DNA from: Microvirga aerilata
Lineage (GTDB): Bacteria; Pseudomonadota; Alphaproteobacteria; Rhizobiales; Beijerinckiaceae
NCBI RefSeq assembly: GCF_016743775.1
Contig: NZ_JAEQMY010000002.1
Location: 62,001 to 126,000, forward strand
Length of the DNA stretch: 64,000 nucleotides
Direction: 5' to 3'
Made by a program: the position numbers and the translations under genes. Positions 48,535-56,409 of the stretch are shown here, piece by piece. The number at the start of each line of letters is the position of its first letter. Position 1 is the stretch's first letter. Under the pieces are notes generated by a model, which saw only the letters and a list, made by a program, of their open reading frames with translations, had not been told where the DNA came from and did not search any database.

Positions 48535-48566
48535 ACAATCGGCAGGCATGCGTGCCTGCCGATTGT
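48535..48566. terminator. Strong hairpin after the smoE-like gene, before smoF
   Basis: A perfect 14-bp stem (ACAATCGGCAGGCA / TGCCTGCCGATTGT) with a TGCG loop lies 12 bases past the binding-protein stop. It lacks a T-run, so it is more likely a processing or mRNA-stability hairpin than a full terminator. Confidence 0.75.
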
Positions 48567-48578
48567 ACGGCTGCTAGC

Positions 48579-49895
48579 CTACTTCGGGTAACCGGCCTGC
48601 TTCATGGTCCGCTCGGTCGAGCGCTGGGCCGTTTCCAAAGCCTGTTCCACCGTCACCTGGCCGGCCAGCGCCGCCGCGATCTGCTGGCCCACGGCCGTGC
48701 CGATGCCCTGGAACTCTGGGATCGCCACATACTGGATGCCGATATAGGGCACCGGATCCTTGGTCGGCTTGGTCAGGTCGGCATTGACGATCGACTCGTA
48801 GACAACCTTCGCGAAGGGCGCGGCCTTCTGGTACTCCGGATTGTCGTAAGTCGACTTGCGCGTCCCGGGAGGAGCCGCTACCCAGCCGGCCTCGTTGCCC
48901 ACCAGCGTCACGTACTCCTTCGAGGTCGCCCATTTCACGAAGGACTTGGCCGCATCGGCCTTCTTCGTGGAGGCCGGAATCCCGAGGGACCAGGCCCAGA
49001 ACCAGCCGGAGCCGTTGCTCGTCACCTGCATCGGCGCTGCCGTGAAGGCCGTCTTGTCGGCAACCTGGCTTTCCTTGGGGTTGTAGATGTAGCCCGCGGC
49101 CGATGTGGCATCCACCCACATGGCGCAATGGCCGGTGGCAAACAGCGCCCGGTTCTCGTTGTGCCCGTTCGCGGTTGCGCCCGGAGGCCCATATTCCTTC
49201 ATGTTCTTGACGTAGTAGTTGACCGCGTTCTTCCAGGGCTCGGTGGTGAGCTGGGGCTCCCATTTCTCGTTGAACCAGCGCCCCCCGAAGGCATTCACCA
49301 TGGGGCCGATGAAGGCCATGTTCTCGCCCCAGCCGGGCTTGCCGCGCTGGCAGAAGCCGTACTGCTCCTTGGACTTGTCCGTCAGCTTCGCGGCATATTC
49401 GGCGATCTGATCGTAAGTGGGCTTGTCGGGCATCTTGATGCCAGCTTGCTCGAACAGGTCCTTCCGGTAGAAAGTGAACGAGCTCTCCGCATAAAATGGC
49501 ACGGCATAAAGCTTGCCGTTGAAGGACAAGCCGTTCTTCACGGACGGTATGATGTCGGCATAATCGTAGTCGGCACCGAGGTCGTCGACGGGCAGCAGCC
49601 AGTTCTGCTTGCCCCAGATCGGCGCCTCGTAGGACCCGATCGTGATGATGTCGAACTGCCCGCCCTTGGTGGCGATGTCTGTGGTCGCACGTTGGCGAAG
49701 AACGTTCTCCTCGAGCACCACCCAATTCAGCTTGTTGCCTGTGGCCTGCTCCCACTTGGGCGCCAGGCGCTGCATGATGATCATGTCGGCATTGTTGACG
49801 GTAGCGATCGTCAGCGTCTGGCCTTGCGACAAGGCCAGACCCGTGCCTGCAATCCAACTCACTGCCGATAGTAACGTAAGCTGCCTCAACTGCAT
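48579..49895 (-). CDS. smoE: Polyol ABC transporter substrate-binding protein (SmoE type)
   Basis: A 438-residue periplasmic binding protein of family 1. The signal peptide ends near G-L-A-L-S-Q-G. The mature start is T-L-T-I-A-T-V-N-N-A-D-M, followed by P-F-Y-A-E-S-S-F-T-F-Y-R-K-D and A-L-F-A-T-G-H-C-A-M-W-V-D-A-T. These resemble Rhodobacter SmoE and Sinorhizobium polyol-binding proteins, which take sorbitol, mannitol, dulcitol or related alditols. It is the first gene of the operon smoE-smoF-smoG-smoK-GMC-mtlK. A hairpin after it probably raises its transcript level over the permeases. Confidence 0.9.
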   Translation of the reverse strand: MQLRQLTLLSAVSWIAGTGLALSQGQTLTIATVNNADMIIMQRLAPKWEQATGNKLNWVVLEENVLRQRATTDIATKGGQFDIITIGSYEAPIWGKQNWLLPVDDLGADYDYADIIPSVKNGLSFNGKLYAVPFYAESSFTFYRKDLFEQAGIKMPDKPTYDQIAEYAAKLTDKSKEQYGFCQRGKPGWGENMAFIGPMVNAFGGRWFNEKWEPQLTTEPWKNAVNYYVKNMKEYGPPGATANGHNENRALFATGHCAMWVDATSAAGYIYNPKESQVADKTAFTAAPMQVTSNGSGWFWAWSLGIPASTKKADAAKSFVKWATSKEYVTLVGNEAGWVAAPPGTRKSTYDNPEYQKAAPFAKVVYESIVNADLTKPTKDPVPYIGIQYVAIPEFQGIGTAVGQQIAAALAGQVTVEQALETAQRSTERTMKQAGYPK

Positions 49896-49960
49896 TGCGT
49901 CCTCCCGATGGAATCTGTTTTGGATTGTTTTTCTTTATAAGAATGAATGCTCGCATGACG

Positions 49961-49994
49961 ATGAATGTACGTCAATTACGCAACCAACATTCAT
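49961..49994. promoter_or_regulatory. Inverted repeat upstream of the polyol operon, possible operator
   Basis: ATGAATGT and ACATTCAT stand 18 bases apart, with a third half-site AATGAATG at 49942-49949. The cluster lies 50-100 bases upstream of smoE. No regulator gene is nearby. Confidence 0.4.
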
Positions 49995-50208
49995 TGCCTA
50001 TGCTGATGCATCGACGATGGTAATCGCTTGAAACTTACTTCTTCAATGCTGATTGCAAGCTTGAGGGATTGCCGCCGTCTTCGGGGTGCCTAGATAAAGC
50101 CACCCTCATGAGCAAAGCGCCCCAGGGCCAATAGCCTGAGGCCGGCCTCGAATGTATGGCTTGCAGGCCGCCCGATGTTTCATGCGGCCGGGCGGAGGGC
50201 GTGACGCC

Positions 50209-50475
50209 TCATTGCACCTTGGATGTGTCCGCCTGGATGGTTGCCAGGACCAGCGCGGAGGCCTCGGCCACGGCCAGCCTTTCGCCCTCCGTGAACCCTG
50301 AGAGATCCATCCCATGCACCTGGGGGGCACCTTTGAGGGTTTGGGTGGCGAACTCGATTAGGGCCTCCTTGGCGAACCTCTGTCCCTCGTCGGCCCCCAT
50401 CTCGATCAGCATCTGAGAGATGCTTTGAGTGAGATCCTCAGCGACCAGCTCAACAAGTTCATCGTGGTCCGTCAT
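50209..50475 (-). CDS. Hypothetical protein
   Basis: An 88-residue acidic, mostly helical protein with no family I recognise. It starts M-T-D-H-D-E-L-V-E-L-V-A-E-D-L, then has I-E-M-G-A-D-E-G-Q-R-F and L-A-V-A-E-A-S-A-L-V-L-A. There is no signal peptide or membrane segment. A weak AAGGGTAG lies upstream. It is alone between two long gaps. Its normal codon use favours a real gene. Confidence 0.55.
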   Translation of the reverse strand: MTDHDELVELVAEDLTQSISQMLIEMGADEGQRFAKEALIEFATQTLKGAPQVHGMDLSGFTEGERLAVAEASALVLATIQADTSKVQ

Positions 50476-50867
50476 GGTCTACCCTTGTGGCTTCCGAGGC
50501 CTTGACGAGATCAATGTCAAGCAAAGCAAGGCAAAGATGAGACGAACATCATTGAGGCTACGTTAAAAACGGCTTGGAAAAGCGTTAGGGGCCGACTGGG
50601 GCCAGACCGCTCAGGCGTTTCGTTACTTTATTCAAGCACGAAGCGAGCAGGGCCGCGCCGGTTCTCTTTGTCCGGTCCCGGTCGCGGCCCTCGGTCCATA
50701 GTGCCCCTACGGAGCCTAAGGCGTATCTGATTTGGCCCACGGCGCTCAAGATAAATCTGCACACAATGGGTACCATCAATGCGCAGATCGGGAAGACTAG
50801 CTCTGTGGCCTTTGACAGCCTATCTATTGCTGCCCGATCCGAGCTTTGCCCCTACGGATCGTAACTC
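50476..50867. other. Gap without a supported gene, possible small RNA region
   Basis: No coding frame here is convincing. TTGACA stands at 50812-50817. A short hairpin (CGATCC, 50835-50840, with GGATCG, 50856-50861) comes just before a strong terminator at 50868. A small transcript ending there would explain the terminator. Confidence 0.35.
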
Positions 50868-50897
50868 AAGCGCCTCCCCTCGAGGCGCTTCTTTTTT
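50868..50897 (+). terminator. Strong intrinsic terminator with no gene before it
   Basis: A perfect 9-bp stem (AAGCGCCTC / GAGGCGCTT) with a 5-base loop is followed by CTTTTTT. There is no plus-strand gene upstream for several kilobases, only the minus-strand gene at 50209-50475. Confidence 0.8.
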
Positions 50898-51081
50898 GCT
50901 TTGGTCAGGACAAGGTTCCGGCAGCGGCGTCGGCAAGCCATGGCCATGTTCCATGCTGCGGCAATGCTGGATGATATGAACGGAAGCTGCATGCCTCGTT
51001 AGGGTGCGCTTCAACGGGCATTCCGCATTCTCCCCATCAACGGGCGCCTCATCATGAGGTTGTCCCTGAGGGAGTTTTTCC

Positions 51082-51483
51082 ATGAGCTTCGGCCTGAAAC
51101 AGATTGCACTTGCCGGCCTTGCCACTCTTGTCATCGGCACGTCCGCTCAGGCGACCGACGTGAATGTGACGATCCATGCCGGCGGCTACGGCGCGCCTCA
51201 GCGCATCGCGGATTACAGCGGTGAGTTTTTGGAACACCGCCAGCACCGCTATCGTGATGAACGCTACGAACGTCGCGGTCCTGCCCGCTCCTTCGAACGC
51301 GATGTACCGGAATGGCGTCATGGGCGCCCCTACGGACACAGATATCACGAGATCCCCGTCGGGAGGCGGCCCGTCTTTGCCGAGCCGCACAGAGGCTACC
51401 GCCCGCCGTGCAGGATCATCATAACCGAGCGGGTGAACCGCTGGGGCGACAAGGTCCGTGTTCAACGGGAAATCTGCCGCTGA
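51082..51483 (+). CDS. Exported hypothetical protein, Arg/Tyr/His-rich
   Basis: A 133-residue secreted protein with signal peptide L-A-G-L-A-T-L-V-I-G-T-S-A-Q-A/T. The mature part is rich in Arg, His and Tyr (H-R-Q-H-R-Y-R-D-E-R-Y-E-R-R) and ends with the more structured P-P-C-R-I-I-I-T-E-R-V-N-R-W-G-D-K-V-R-V-Q-R-E-I-C-R, with two Cys that could pair. GAGGGAG lies before the ATG. Such small basic exported proteins are common in Hyphomicrobiales and have no assigned function. Confidence 0.75.
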   Translation: MSFGLKQIALAGLATLVIGTSAQATDVNVTIHAGGYGAPQRIADYSGEFLEHRQHRYRDERYERRGPARSFERDVPEWRHGRPYGHRYHEIPVGRRPVFAEPHRGYRPPCRIIITERVNRWGDKVRVQREICR

Positions 51484-51517
51484 ACTGCCTCACGGTCGCA
51501 TGGGATCAACAGCGGAA

Positions 51518-51542
51518 GGAACCCTGACGCAGCGTAGCCGTT
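51518..51542 (+). promoter_or_regulatory. EcfG-type general stress promoter
   Basis: GGAAC (51518-51522), 16 bases, then CGTT (51539-51542), a full match to the consensus. The start of the DUF6894 gene is about 170 bases downstream, implying a long 5' untranslated region or an earlier start. Confidence 0.65.
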
Positions 51543-51712
51543 GTCCTATCGACTGGGTTGGTTCTCTCCTCAACAAACTCAAGGGCCTGGGGCCAAGCGC
51601 CATCGGGCTCTTTTCTTTTACAGGCTGGACACGACCCATCCGGATGCGCCTTTCAGCCAAGGCATGTGCTATGCAGGCCGTTGGCGCATTTCTCATGACG
51701 ACGGGTAAGACT

Positions 51713-51961
51713 ATGCCGCGCTACTTCTTCAACGTGCATATCGGTTCCGACGTTCTCGGCGATCCTGATGGTCAGGACCTCAGAGATCCGGATCAGGCGT
51801 GGGAAGTGGCCAAGGCAATGGCCCAGAACCTGATGCAGACCAAGTTCGAGCAGCCGATCAATTGGGCCTCCTCCCATATCGAGGTGAAGGATCAGGCAGA
51901 CGAGATCATCCTGGAATTCCCATTCCTGGAAGCCATTCAGATCGATACTCAACCGCACTGA
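51713..51961 (+). CDS. DUF6894 family small protein
   Basis: An 82-residue soluble protein that begins M-P-R-Y-F-F-N-V-H-I-G-S-D, the hallmark of DUF6894. It continues D-P-D-G-Q-D-L-R-D-P-D-Q-A-W-E-V-A-K and ends in a small beta part (I-E-V-K-D-Q-A-D-E-I-I-L-E-F-P-F). Many Hyphomicrobiales carry several copies, often stress-induced; their function is unknown. I chose this ATG by family resemblance; in-frame ATGs 6 and 14 codons upstream exist. A full EcfG promoter lies upstream. Confidence 0.8.
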   Translation: MPRYFFNVHIGSDVLGDPDGQDLRDPDQAWEVAKAMAQNLMQTKFEQPINWASSHIEVKDQADEIILEFPFLEAIQIDTQPH

Positions 51962-52133
51962 CGTCATACCCGCATGACGATCGATGACATATGCAGGGGG
52001 ACTCTTGAGGCGAACCGCCAGCAGGAACACGCCTGCATAATAGAACCGATCTGCATTACCAGATCTTTTTAACGAACTTTAACTTATCGTGATAATATCG
52101 AATAATAATCGTTTAAGCAATTGATAGAAGACT

Positions 52134-52159
52134 GGAACGCATAGGCCGCGATTCGCGTT
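52134..52159 (+). promoter_or_regulatory. EcfG-type general stress promoter for the DUF1236 gene
   Basis: GGAAC (52134-52138), 17 bases, then CGTT (52156-52159). The ATG at 52189 lies 30 bases downstream. The upstream 80 bases are AT-rich. Confidence 0.75.
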
Positions 52160-52188
52160 TGATCTCCAGTTATCAATGAGGTCATACA

Positions 52189-52608
52189 ATGCGTTTTGTT
52201 TTTTCTGCTGCTCTATTGGCTCTTGTTTCTCTTCCTGCCGCTGCCCAGGCTCAAACGGCTAACCAGAATGCCGGAGCCGGAGCCGGCCTTGCGACCGGTG
52301 CGGTCACGGGCGCCATCGTGGGCGGTCCCGTCGGAGCCGTCGTTGGCGGCGCTGTCGGCGCCATCGCCGGCGGTACGCTTGCTGCCCCCGAGGCGGCGCA
52401 GGTCCAGCAATATGTGGTGACCCAGCGCACCCCGTCCGTGCGCGTTCAGGAGCAGGTCGTCGTTGGAGCCCCGCTGCCCCAAACGGTGGATCTCTACGCT
52501 CTGCCGGCCGATGCGGGTGTGCGCACCCAGTACCGCTACACGGTTGTGAACGACCGCACCGTGCTGGTCGATCCGCAGACCCGTCAGGTCATTCAGGTCA
52601 TCGAATAA
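52189..52608 (+). CDS. DUF1236 protein with glycine-zipper segment
   Basis: A 139-residue exported protein. The signal peptide (A-L-L-A-L-V-S-L-P-A-A-A-Q-A) is followed by a glycine-zipper run, G-A-I-V-G-G-P-V-G-A-V-V-G-G-A-V-G, likely to insert in or line a membrane. The C-terminal DUF1236 ends Y-R-Y-T-V-V-N-D-R-T-V-L-V-D-P. The family is alphaproteobacterial and has no defined role. The gene has its own EcfG promoter and a strong terminator, so it is a single-gene stress unit. Confidence 0.87.
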   Translation: MRFVFSAALLALVSLPAAAQAQTANQNAGAGAGLATGAVTGAIVGGPVGAVVGGAVGAIAGGTLAAPEAAQVQQYVVTQRTPSVRVQEQVVVGAPLPQTVDLYALPADAGVRTQYRYTVVNDRTVLVDPQTRQVIQVIE

Positions 52609-52630
52609 CGAGTACTCGAAACGAACAGAA

Positions 52631-52656
52631 AGGCGGCCTTCGAGGCCGCCTTTTTT
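52631..52656 (+). terminator. Intrinsic terminator of the DUF1236 gene
   Basis: A perfect 9-bp stem (AGGCGGCCT / AGGCCGCCT) with a TCG loop, followed by TTTTTT. It begins 23 bases after the stop. Confidence 0.9.
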
Positions 52657-52710
52657 ATGATCGGTTATAGATGCGTTGAACGCTCTCGGGCGAGCGTCAC
52701 CCGATTGGGC

Positions 52711-54228
52711 TCACATCACGGCGCCAACCTGCCAAGGAACGAATTCGAGATCGCCATAGCCGAGATCCTCGGATTTCGTGTGCTCTCCCGACGCGACCCG
52801 AAGCAGGATCTCGAAGATCTCGGCCCCTTTCTGGTCGAGCGAGACACCATCGAGAATGTCGCCGCAGTTGATATCCATGTCGTCGACCATGCGGCGGTAG
52901 ATATCGGAGTTGGTTGCCAGCTTCAGGGACGGCACGGGCTTGCACCCGAAGGCCGATCCCCGGCCCGTCGTGAACGCGATGAGGTTTGCGCCACCCGCTA
53001 CCTGGCCAGTTGCCGCTACAGGATCGTAGCCTGGCGTGTCCATGTAGACGAAGCCATGCTCCTTGACCGGCTCGGCATATTCGTAGACGGCGCGAAGCGT
53101 GGAGCGCCCGCCCTTGGCTGCAGCGCCCAGGGATTTCTCGAGAATCGTCGTGAGCCCGCCTGCCTTGTTGCCCGGTGACGGGTTGTTGTTCATCTCACCG
53201 CCATTGCGGGAAGTATATGCCTCCCACCAGCGAATGCGCGAGACGAGCTTCTCGCCCACTTCGCGCGATGCGGCGCGCCGGGTGAGCAGGTGTTCGGCGC
53301 CATAGATCTCGGGCGTTTCCGAAAGAATCGACGCTCCGCCGTGACGAACCAGCAGGTCGGAGGCTACGCCGAGCGCGGGGTTTGCCGTAAGGGCGGAGTA
53401 ACCGTCCGAGCCGCCGCACTGGAGAGCGAGCACCAGCTCCGAGGCGGGGCGAGTCTCGCGCTGGGCTTTAGCCACGACCGGGAGCATGTCCTTGACCGCA
53501 TCGACGATAGCCTGCACCGTCCGCCGGGTGCCGCCTGTCTCCTGGATTGTGAGCGTTCTGAAGGTGTCGGTTTCCTTCAGGCCGTATTCCTGCTTCATCC
53601 GGCCGATCTGGAACACCTCGCAGCCGAGTCCCACCATGATCACGCCGGCAAAGTTGGGATGGCTGGCATAACCCCACTGGGTGCGGCGCAGGATGTCGAA
53701 GCCTTCGCCATAGGCGGCATGCCCGCAGCCCGTGCCGTGCACGATGGCGACGATGCCGTCGATTCCGGGGTAGTCGCGGAGGAGACCGGACCGCTCCACC
53801 TCGGCCGCCGCAAAGCGGGCAACAGATGCCGAGCAGTTCACGGAGGTCAGGATGCCGATGTAGTTGCGCGTGCCCGTTCGGCCGGACGCGCGCCTGTATC
53901 CCTGGAAGGTCGCCTGCATCTCCAGCGGCAGAAGCTCGTCGTCCCGCGCCTCGGAGCAGAAAGCGTAGTCGCGCTCGAAGTCGTGCAGGCCGACATTGTG
54001 CTCGTGCACCCATTCACCGGGCGCGATGTGAGCTTTGGCAAAGCCGATGATCTGGCCGAACTTCCGGATCGGCTCGCCCTCACGAATCGGCTCCACCGCC
54101 ATTTTATGGCCGCGCAGGATACGCTCCCGCGCGGTCAGCCCGGCCGTGTTGGCGCCCTGGTTCACGAGGTCGATGGCGATGGCCACGTTGTCATCGGGGG
54201 AGAGGCGGATGGTGCGGGGATTGCTCAT
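52711..54228 (-). CDS. uxaA: Altronate/galactarate dehydratase family protein (UxaA type)
   Basis: A 505-residue full-length sugar-acid dehydratase. The N-terminal SAF-like domain (D-N-V-A-I-A-I-D-L-V, I-A-P-G-E-W-V-H-E-H-N) is followed by the UxaA catalytic part, with H-G-T-G-C-G-H, V-G-L-G-C-E, C-G-G-S-D-G-Y-S and N-P-S-P-G-N-K-A-G-G-L-T-T-I. These enzymes use Fe2+ or similar to remove water from altronate, galactarate or related acids. The gene is last in the TRAP importer operon, 43 bases after the large permease, so a sugar acid imported by TRAP is the likely substrate. The start 6 codons upstream is an alternative. Confidence 0.9.
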   Translation of the reverse strand: MSNPRTIRLSPDDNVAIAIDLVNQGANTAGLTARERILRGHKMAVEPIREGEPIRKFGQIIGFAKAHIAPGEWVHEHNVGLHDFERDYAFCSEARDDELLPLEMQATFQGYRRASGRTGTRNYIGILTSVNCSASVARFAAAEVERSGLLRDYPGIDGIVAIVHGTGCGHAAYGEGFDILRRTQWGYASHPNFAGVIMVGLGCEVFQIGRMKQEYGLKETDTFRTLTIQETGGTRRTVQAIVDAVKDMLPVVAKAQRETRPASELVLALQCGGSDGYSALTANPALGVASDLLVRHGGASILSETPEIYGAEHLLTRRAASREVGEKLVSRIRWWEAYTSRNGGEMNNNPSPGNKAGGLTTILEKSLGAAAKGGRSTLRAVYEYAEPVKEHGFVYMDTPGYDPVAATGQVAGGANLIAFTTGRGSAFGCKPVPSLKLATNSDIYRRMVDDMDINCGDILDGVSLDQKGAEIFEILLRVASGEHTKSEDLGYGDLEFVPWQVGAVM

Positions 54229-54271
54229 GTGTGTCTTACGTCCCAATTTGATCGTTCGACTGGCCAGGCAT

Positions 54272-55678
54272 TCACCGTCCCAATCCCATCTTCTGCGGGA
54301 GCCATAGGGTCAGCTCAGGAATATAGGTGATCGCGACGAGCGCGAGCATCAAGGGAATGAGCCAGGGAAGAATAGCCACTGTCGTGCGTTCGACGGAAAG
54401 CCTGGAAACCCTTGCCAGCACGAAAAGCACCATGCCGAGCGGCGGATGCAGAAGGCCGATCATCAGGTTCAGGGTCATGATGAGGCCGAAATGAACCGGG
54501 TCGATGCCCAGCTTGAGAACGATCGGCAGAAGGATCGGCACCAGGATGGTGATGGCCGCAATGGTGTCGATGAAGCAGCCCACGAACAGGATGAGGATGT
54601 TGGCGAGCAGCAGGAACACCCATTTGTTCTGGGTGAAGCCGAGAATGGCGTCCGACAGGATCTGGGCGGCCTGGCTGACCGTCAGAAGCCAGGCGAAGAT
54701 GGAGGCCGCCGTGACGATGAAGAGCACCGAGGCCGTGGTTTCGATGGTATCGAACGTAGCCTTGGCCAAGCTCTTCAAGGTCATGGAACGGTAGCGGACA
54801 AGCCCGAGGAAGAGCGACCAGATGACGGCCGCCACGGCCGCCTCGGTCGGGGTGAAGAGACCGAGGGTCATTCCGCCGATCAGAATGACAGGCGCCATCA
54901 GGGCCATGACGGCGGAAAAGTCGAAGTACCAGTCGAGCGCAAGCAGCACGGCCAACGCGATGCCGATCGCCACATTCGGCGAGAGGCCGCCCTGGATCAT
55001 CAGCCACACCGCGACCGGGAACATAAGAACGATGACGACTTCGATGCTGGCGTTTCCGAGCTGGCGCCAAGAAAACGGAGTATCCGAGCCCCAGCCGTTC
55101 TTATAGGCAAAGTAGGCCACCGTTATCATCATCATCAGCGTCATCACCACGCCGGGGATGAGACCTCCCAGGAAGAGAGCCCCGATGGAGACGTTCGCCA
55201 TCATCCCGTAGATGACGAAGGGCAGAGAGGGAGGAAAGATCGGCCCGAGGGTTGCCGATGCGGCCGTGACGCCAACCGCGAATTCAGTCGAATAGCCATG
55301 ATCCTTCATGGCCTTGATCTCGATTGTGCCAAGCCCCGCGGCATCGGCGATGGCGGTGCCGGACATACCTGAAAAGATCACCGAACCGATGATATTGACC
55401 TGACCCAGGCCGCCCTTCATCCAGCCGACGAGCGCGACGGCGAAGGAATAGATGCGGCCGGTCACGCCTGCGATGTTCATGAGGTTGCCGGCAAGGATGA
55501 AGAACGGAACGGCGAGAAGCGGAAAGCTCTCGACGCCGGCGATCATGCGCTGTGCAACGATCACGTCGGGCACCGTGCCGGTAGCAAGGATGTAGAGCAG
55601 CGAGGCGACGGCCATCGACAGCGCCACCGGCAGCCCGAGGATCATGAGAATGAGGAAGGAGCCGATCAAGATCCACAT
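54272..55678 (-). CDS. TRAP transporter large permease (DctM family)
   Basis: A 468-residue, about twelve-helix inner-membrane protein. DctM features include L-G-L-P-V-A-L-S-M-A, V-P-F-F-I-L-A-G-N-L-M, S-G-M-S-G-T-A-I-A-D-A-A-G-L-G and A-A-S-A-T-L-G-P-I-F-P-P-S. It moves the substrate with a sodium or proton gradient. Its start overlaps the small permease stop by one base, so the two are made together. Confidence 0.95.
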   Translation of the reverse strand: MWILIGSFLILMILGLPVALSMAVASLLYILATGTVPDVIVAQRMIAGVESFPLLAVPFFILAGNLMNIAGVTGRIYSFAVALVGWMKGGLGQVNIIGSVIFSGMSGTAIADAAGLGTIEIKAMKDHGYSTEFAVGVTAASATLGPIFPPSLPFVIYGMMANVSIGALFLGGLIPGVVMTLMMMITVAYFAYKNGWGSDTPFSWRQLGNASIEVVIVLMFPVAVWLMIQGGLSPNVAIGIALAVLLALDWYFDFSAVMALMAPVILIGGMTLGLFTPTEAAVAAVIWSLFLGLVRYRSMTLKSLAKATFDTIETTASVLFIVTAASIFAWLLTVSQAAQILSDAILGFTQNKWVFLLLANILILFVGCFIDTIAAITILVPILLPIVLKLGIDPVHFGLIMTLNLMIGLLHPPLGMVLFVLARVSRLSVERTTVAILPWLIPLMLALVAITYIPELTLWLPQKMGLGR

Positions 55679-56262
55679 TAGGTTTCTGCCACTATGGGTG
55701 CATCGAAAGCTTCAGGACGCTCAAGCACCGAATAACCTCGGCGCCAGTTCGCGACGGCAACTTGGACGGCGCGGAAAAACATTAGAACGAAGCCGATGAA
55801 GACGAGCCCGTAGCTGAGGTTTTTCGGCAGGGCGATGGTGGTCATCTGCTCGTCTGCGACTATGCTCATGAACTGCCACATGAGCAGGGCTCCGTAGGCA
55901 AAGAAAGCGATGCGAACGACGTCGATGACCGTTGCGAGCACGCGAGCGATGCCGGGCGGTAGATAGCGGTACAGGAAATCGACCTGAATATGCCGGCTCA
56001 TGCGAACGCACATGGCGGAACCGACGAAAACCAGGGCCACATTGAGGTTCGTTGCAATCTCCTCCGTCCAGGCCAAGGAGTCGTTCAGCACGTAGCGGGT
56101 GAAAAACTGCACGAACACGGCCAAGGCCATCGCCCAGAAAAGAGCCAAGGACAACCAATCTTCGAAGGCGTAGCCCGATAGGTCGATCGGCGCGTGCTCG
56201 CTTTCGTCGAAGGTCTTGGCCAACTCCTCTGCGGTGACCTGGGTATGCACCTCGGTGGTCAT
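55678..56262 (-). CDS. TRAP transporter small permease (DctQ family)
   Basis: A 194-residue inner-membrane protein with four helices. The N-terminus is polar and acidic (E-L-A-K-T-F-D-E-S-E). Then come W-L-S-L-A-L-F-W-A-M-A-L-A-V-F, R-Y-V-L-N-D-S-L-A-W-T-E-E-I-A and R-H-I-Q-V-D, all standard for DctQ. It helps the large subunit and binding protein dock. It is separated from the binding-protein gene by a 147-base gap with a strong hairpin. Confidence 0.93.
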   Translation of the reverse strand: MTTEVHTQVTAEELAKTFDESEHAPIDLSGYAFEDWLSLALFWAMALAVFVQFFTRYVLNDSLAWTEEIATNLNVALVFVGSAMCVRMSRHIQVDFLYRYLPPGIARVLATVIDVVRIAFFAYGALLMWQFMSIVADEQMTTIALPKNLSYGLVFIGFVLMFFRAVQVAVANWRRGYSVLERPEAFDAPIVAET

Positions 56263-56371
56263 TCAGTGTCCTTCATCCTCAAAAGCCAGGCGGGAGCATC
56301 CCGGGGGATGTTTCGCAAAAAGCGTCAGGGGCGGGCCGCTTGGAACGGCCCCAGGGTCGATGACGCAGGAT

Positions 56372-56403
56372 GGGAGCGGGCCCTTTGACGACAGCCCGCT
56401 CCC
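56372..56403. terminator. Hairpin between TRAP binding-protein and permease genes
   Basis: A perfect 10-bp stem (GGGAGCGGGC / GCCCGCTCCC) with a 12-base loop lies 6 bases past the binding-protein stop. There is no T-run. It likely protects the binding-protein mRNA or causes partial termination. Confidence 0.7.
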
Positions 56404-56409
56404 GTAGCT

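Noticed and set aside
50585-50979. Short open frames in the gap near 50.6-51.0 kb
   Set aside because: No ribosome-binding site or family. One runs straight through the strong terminator.
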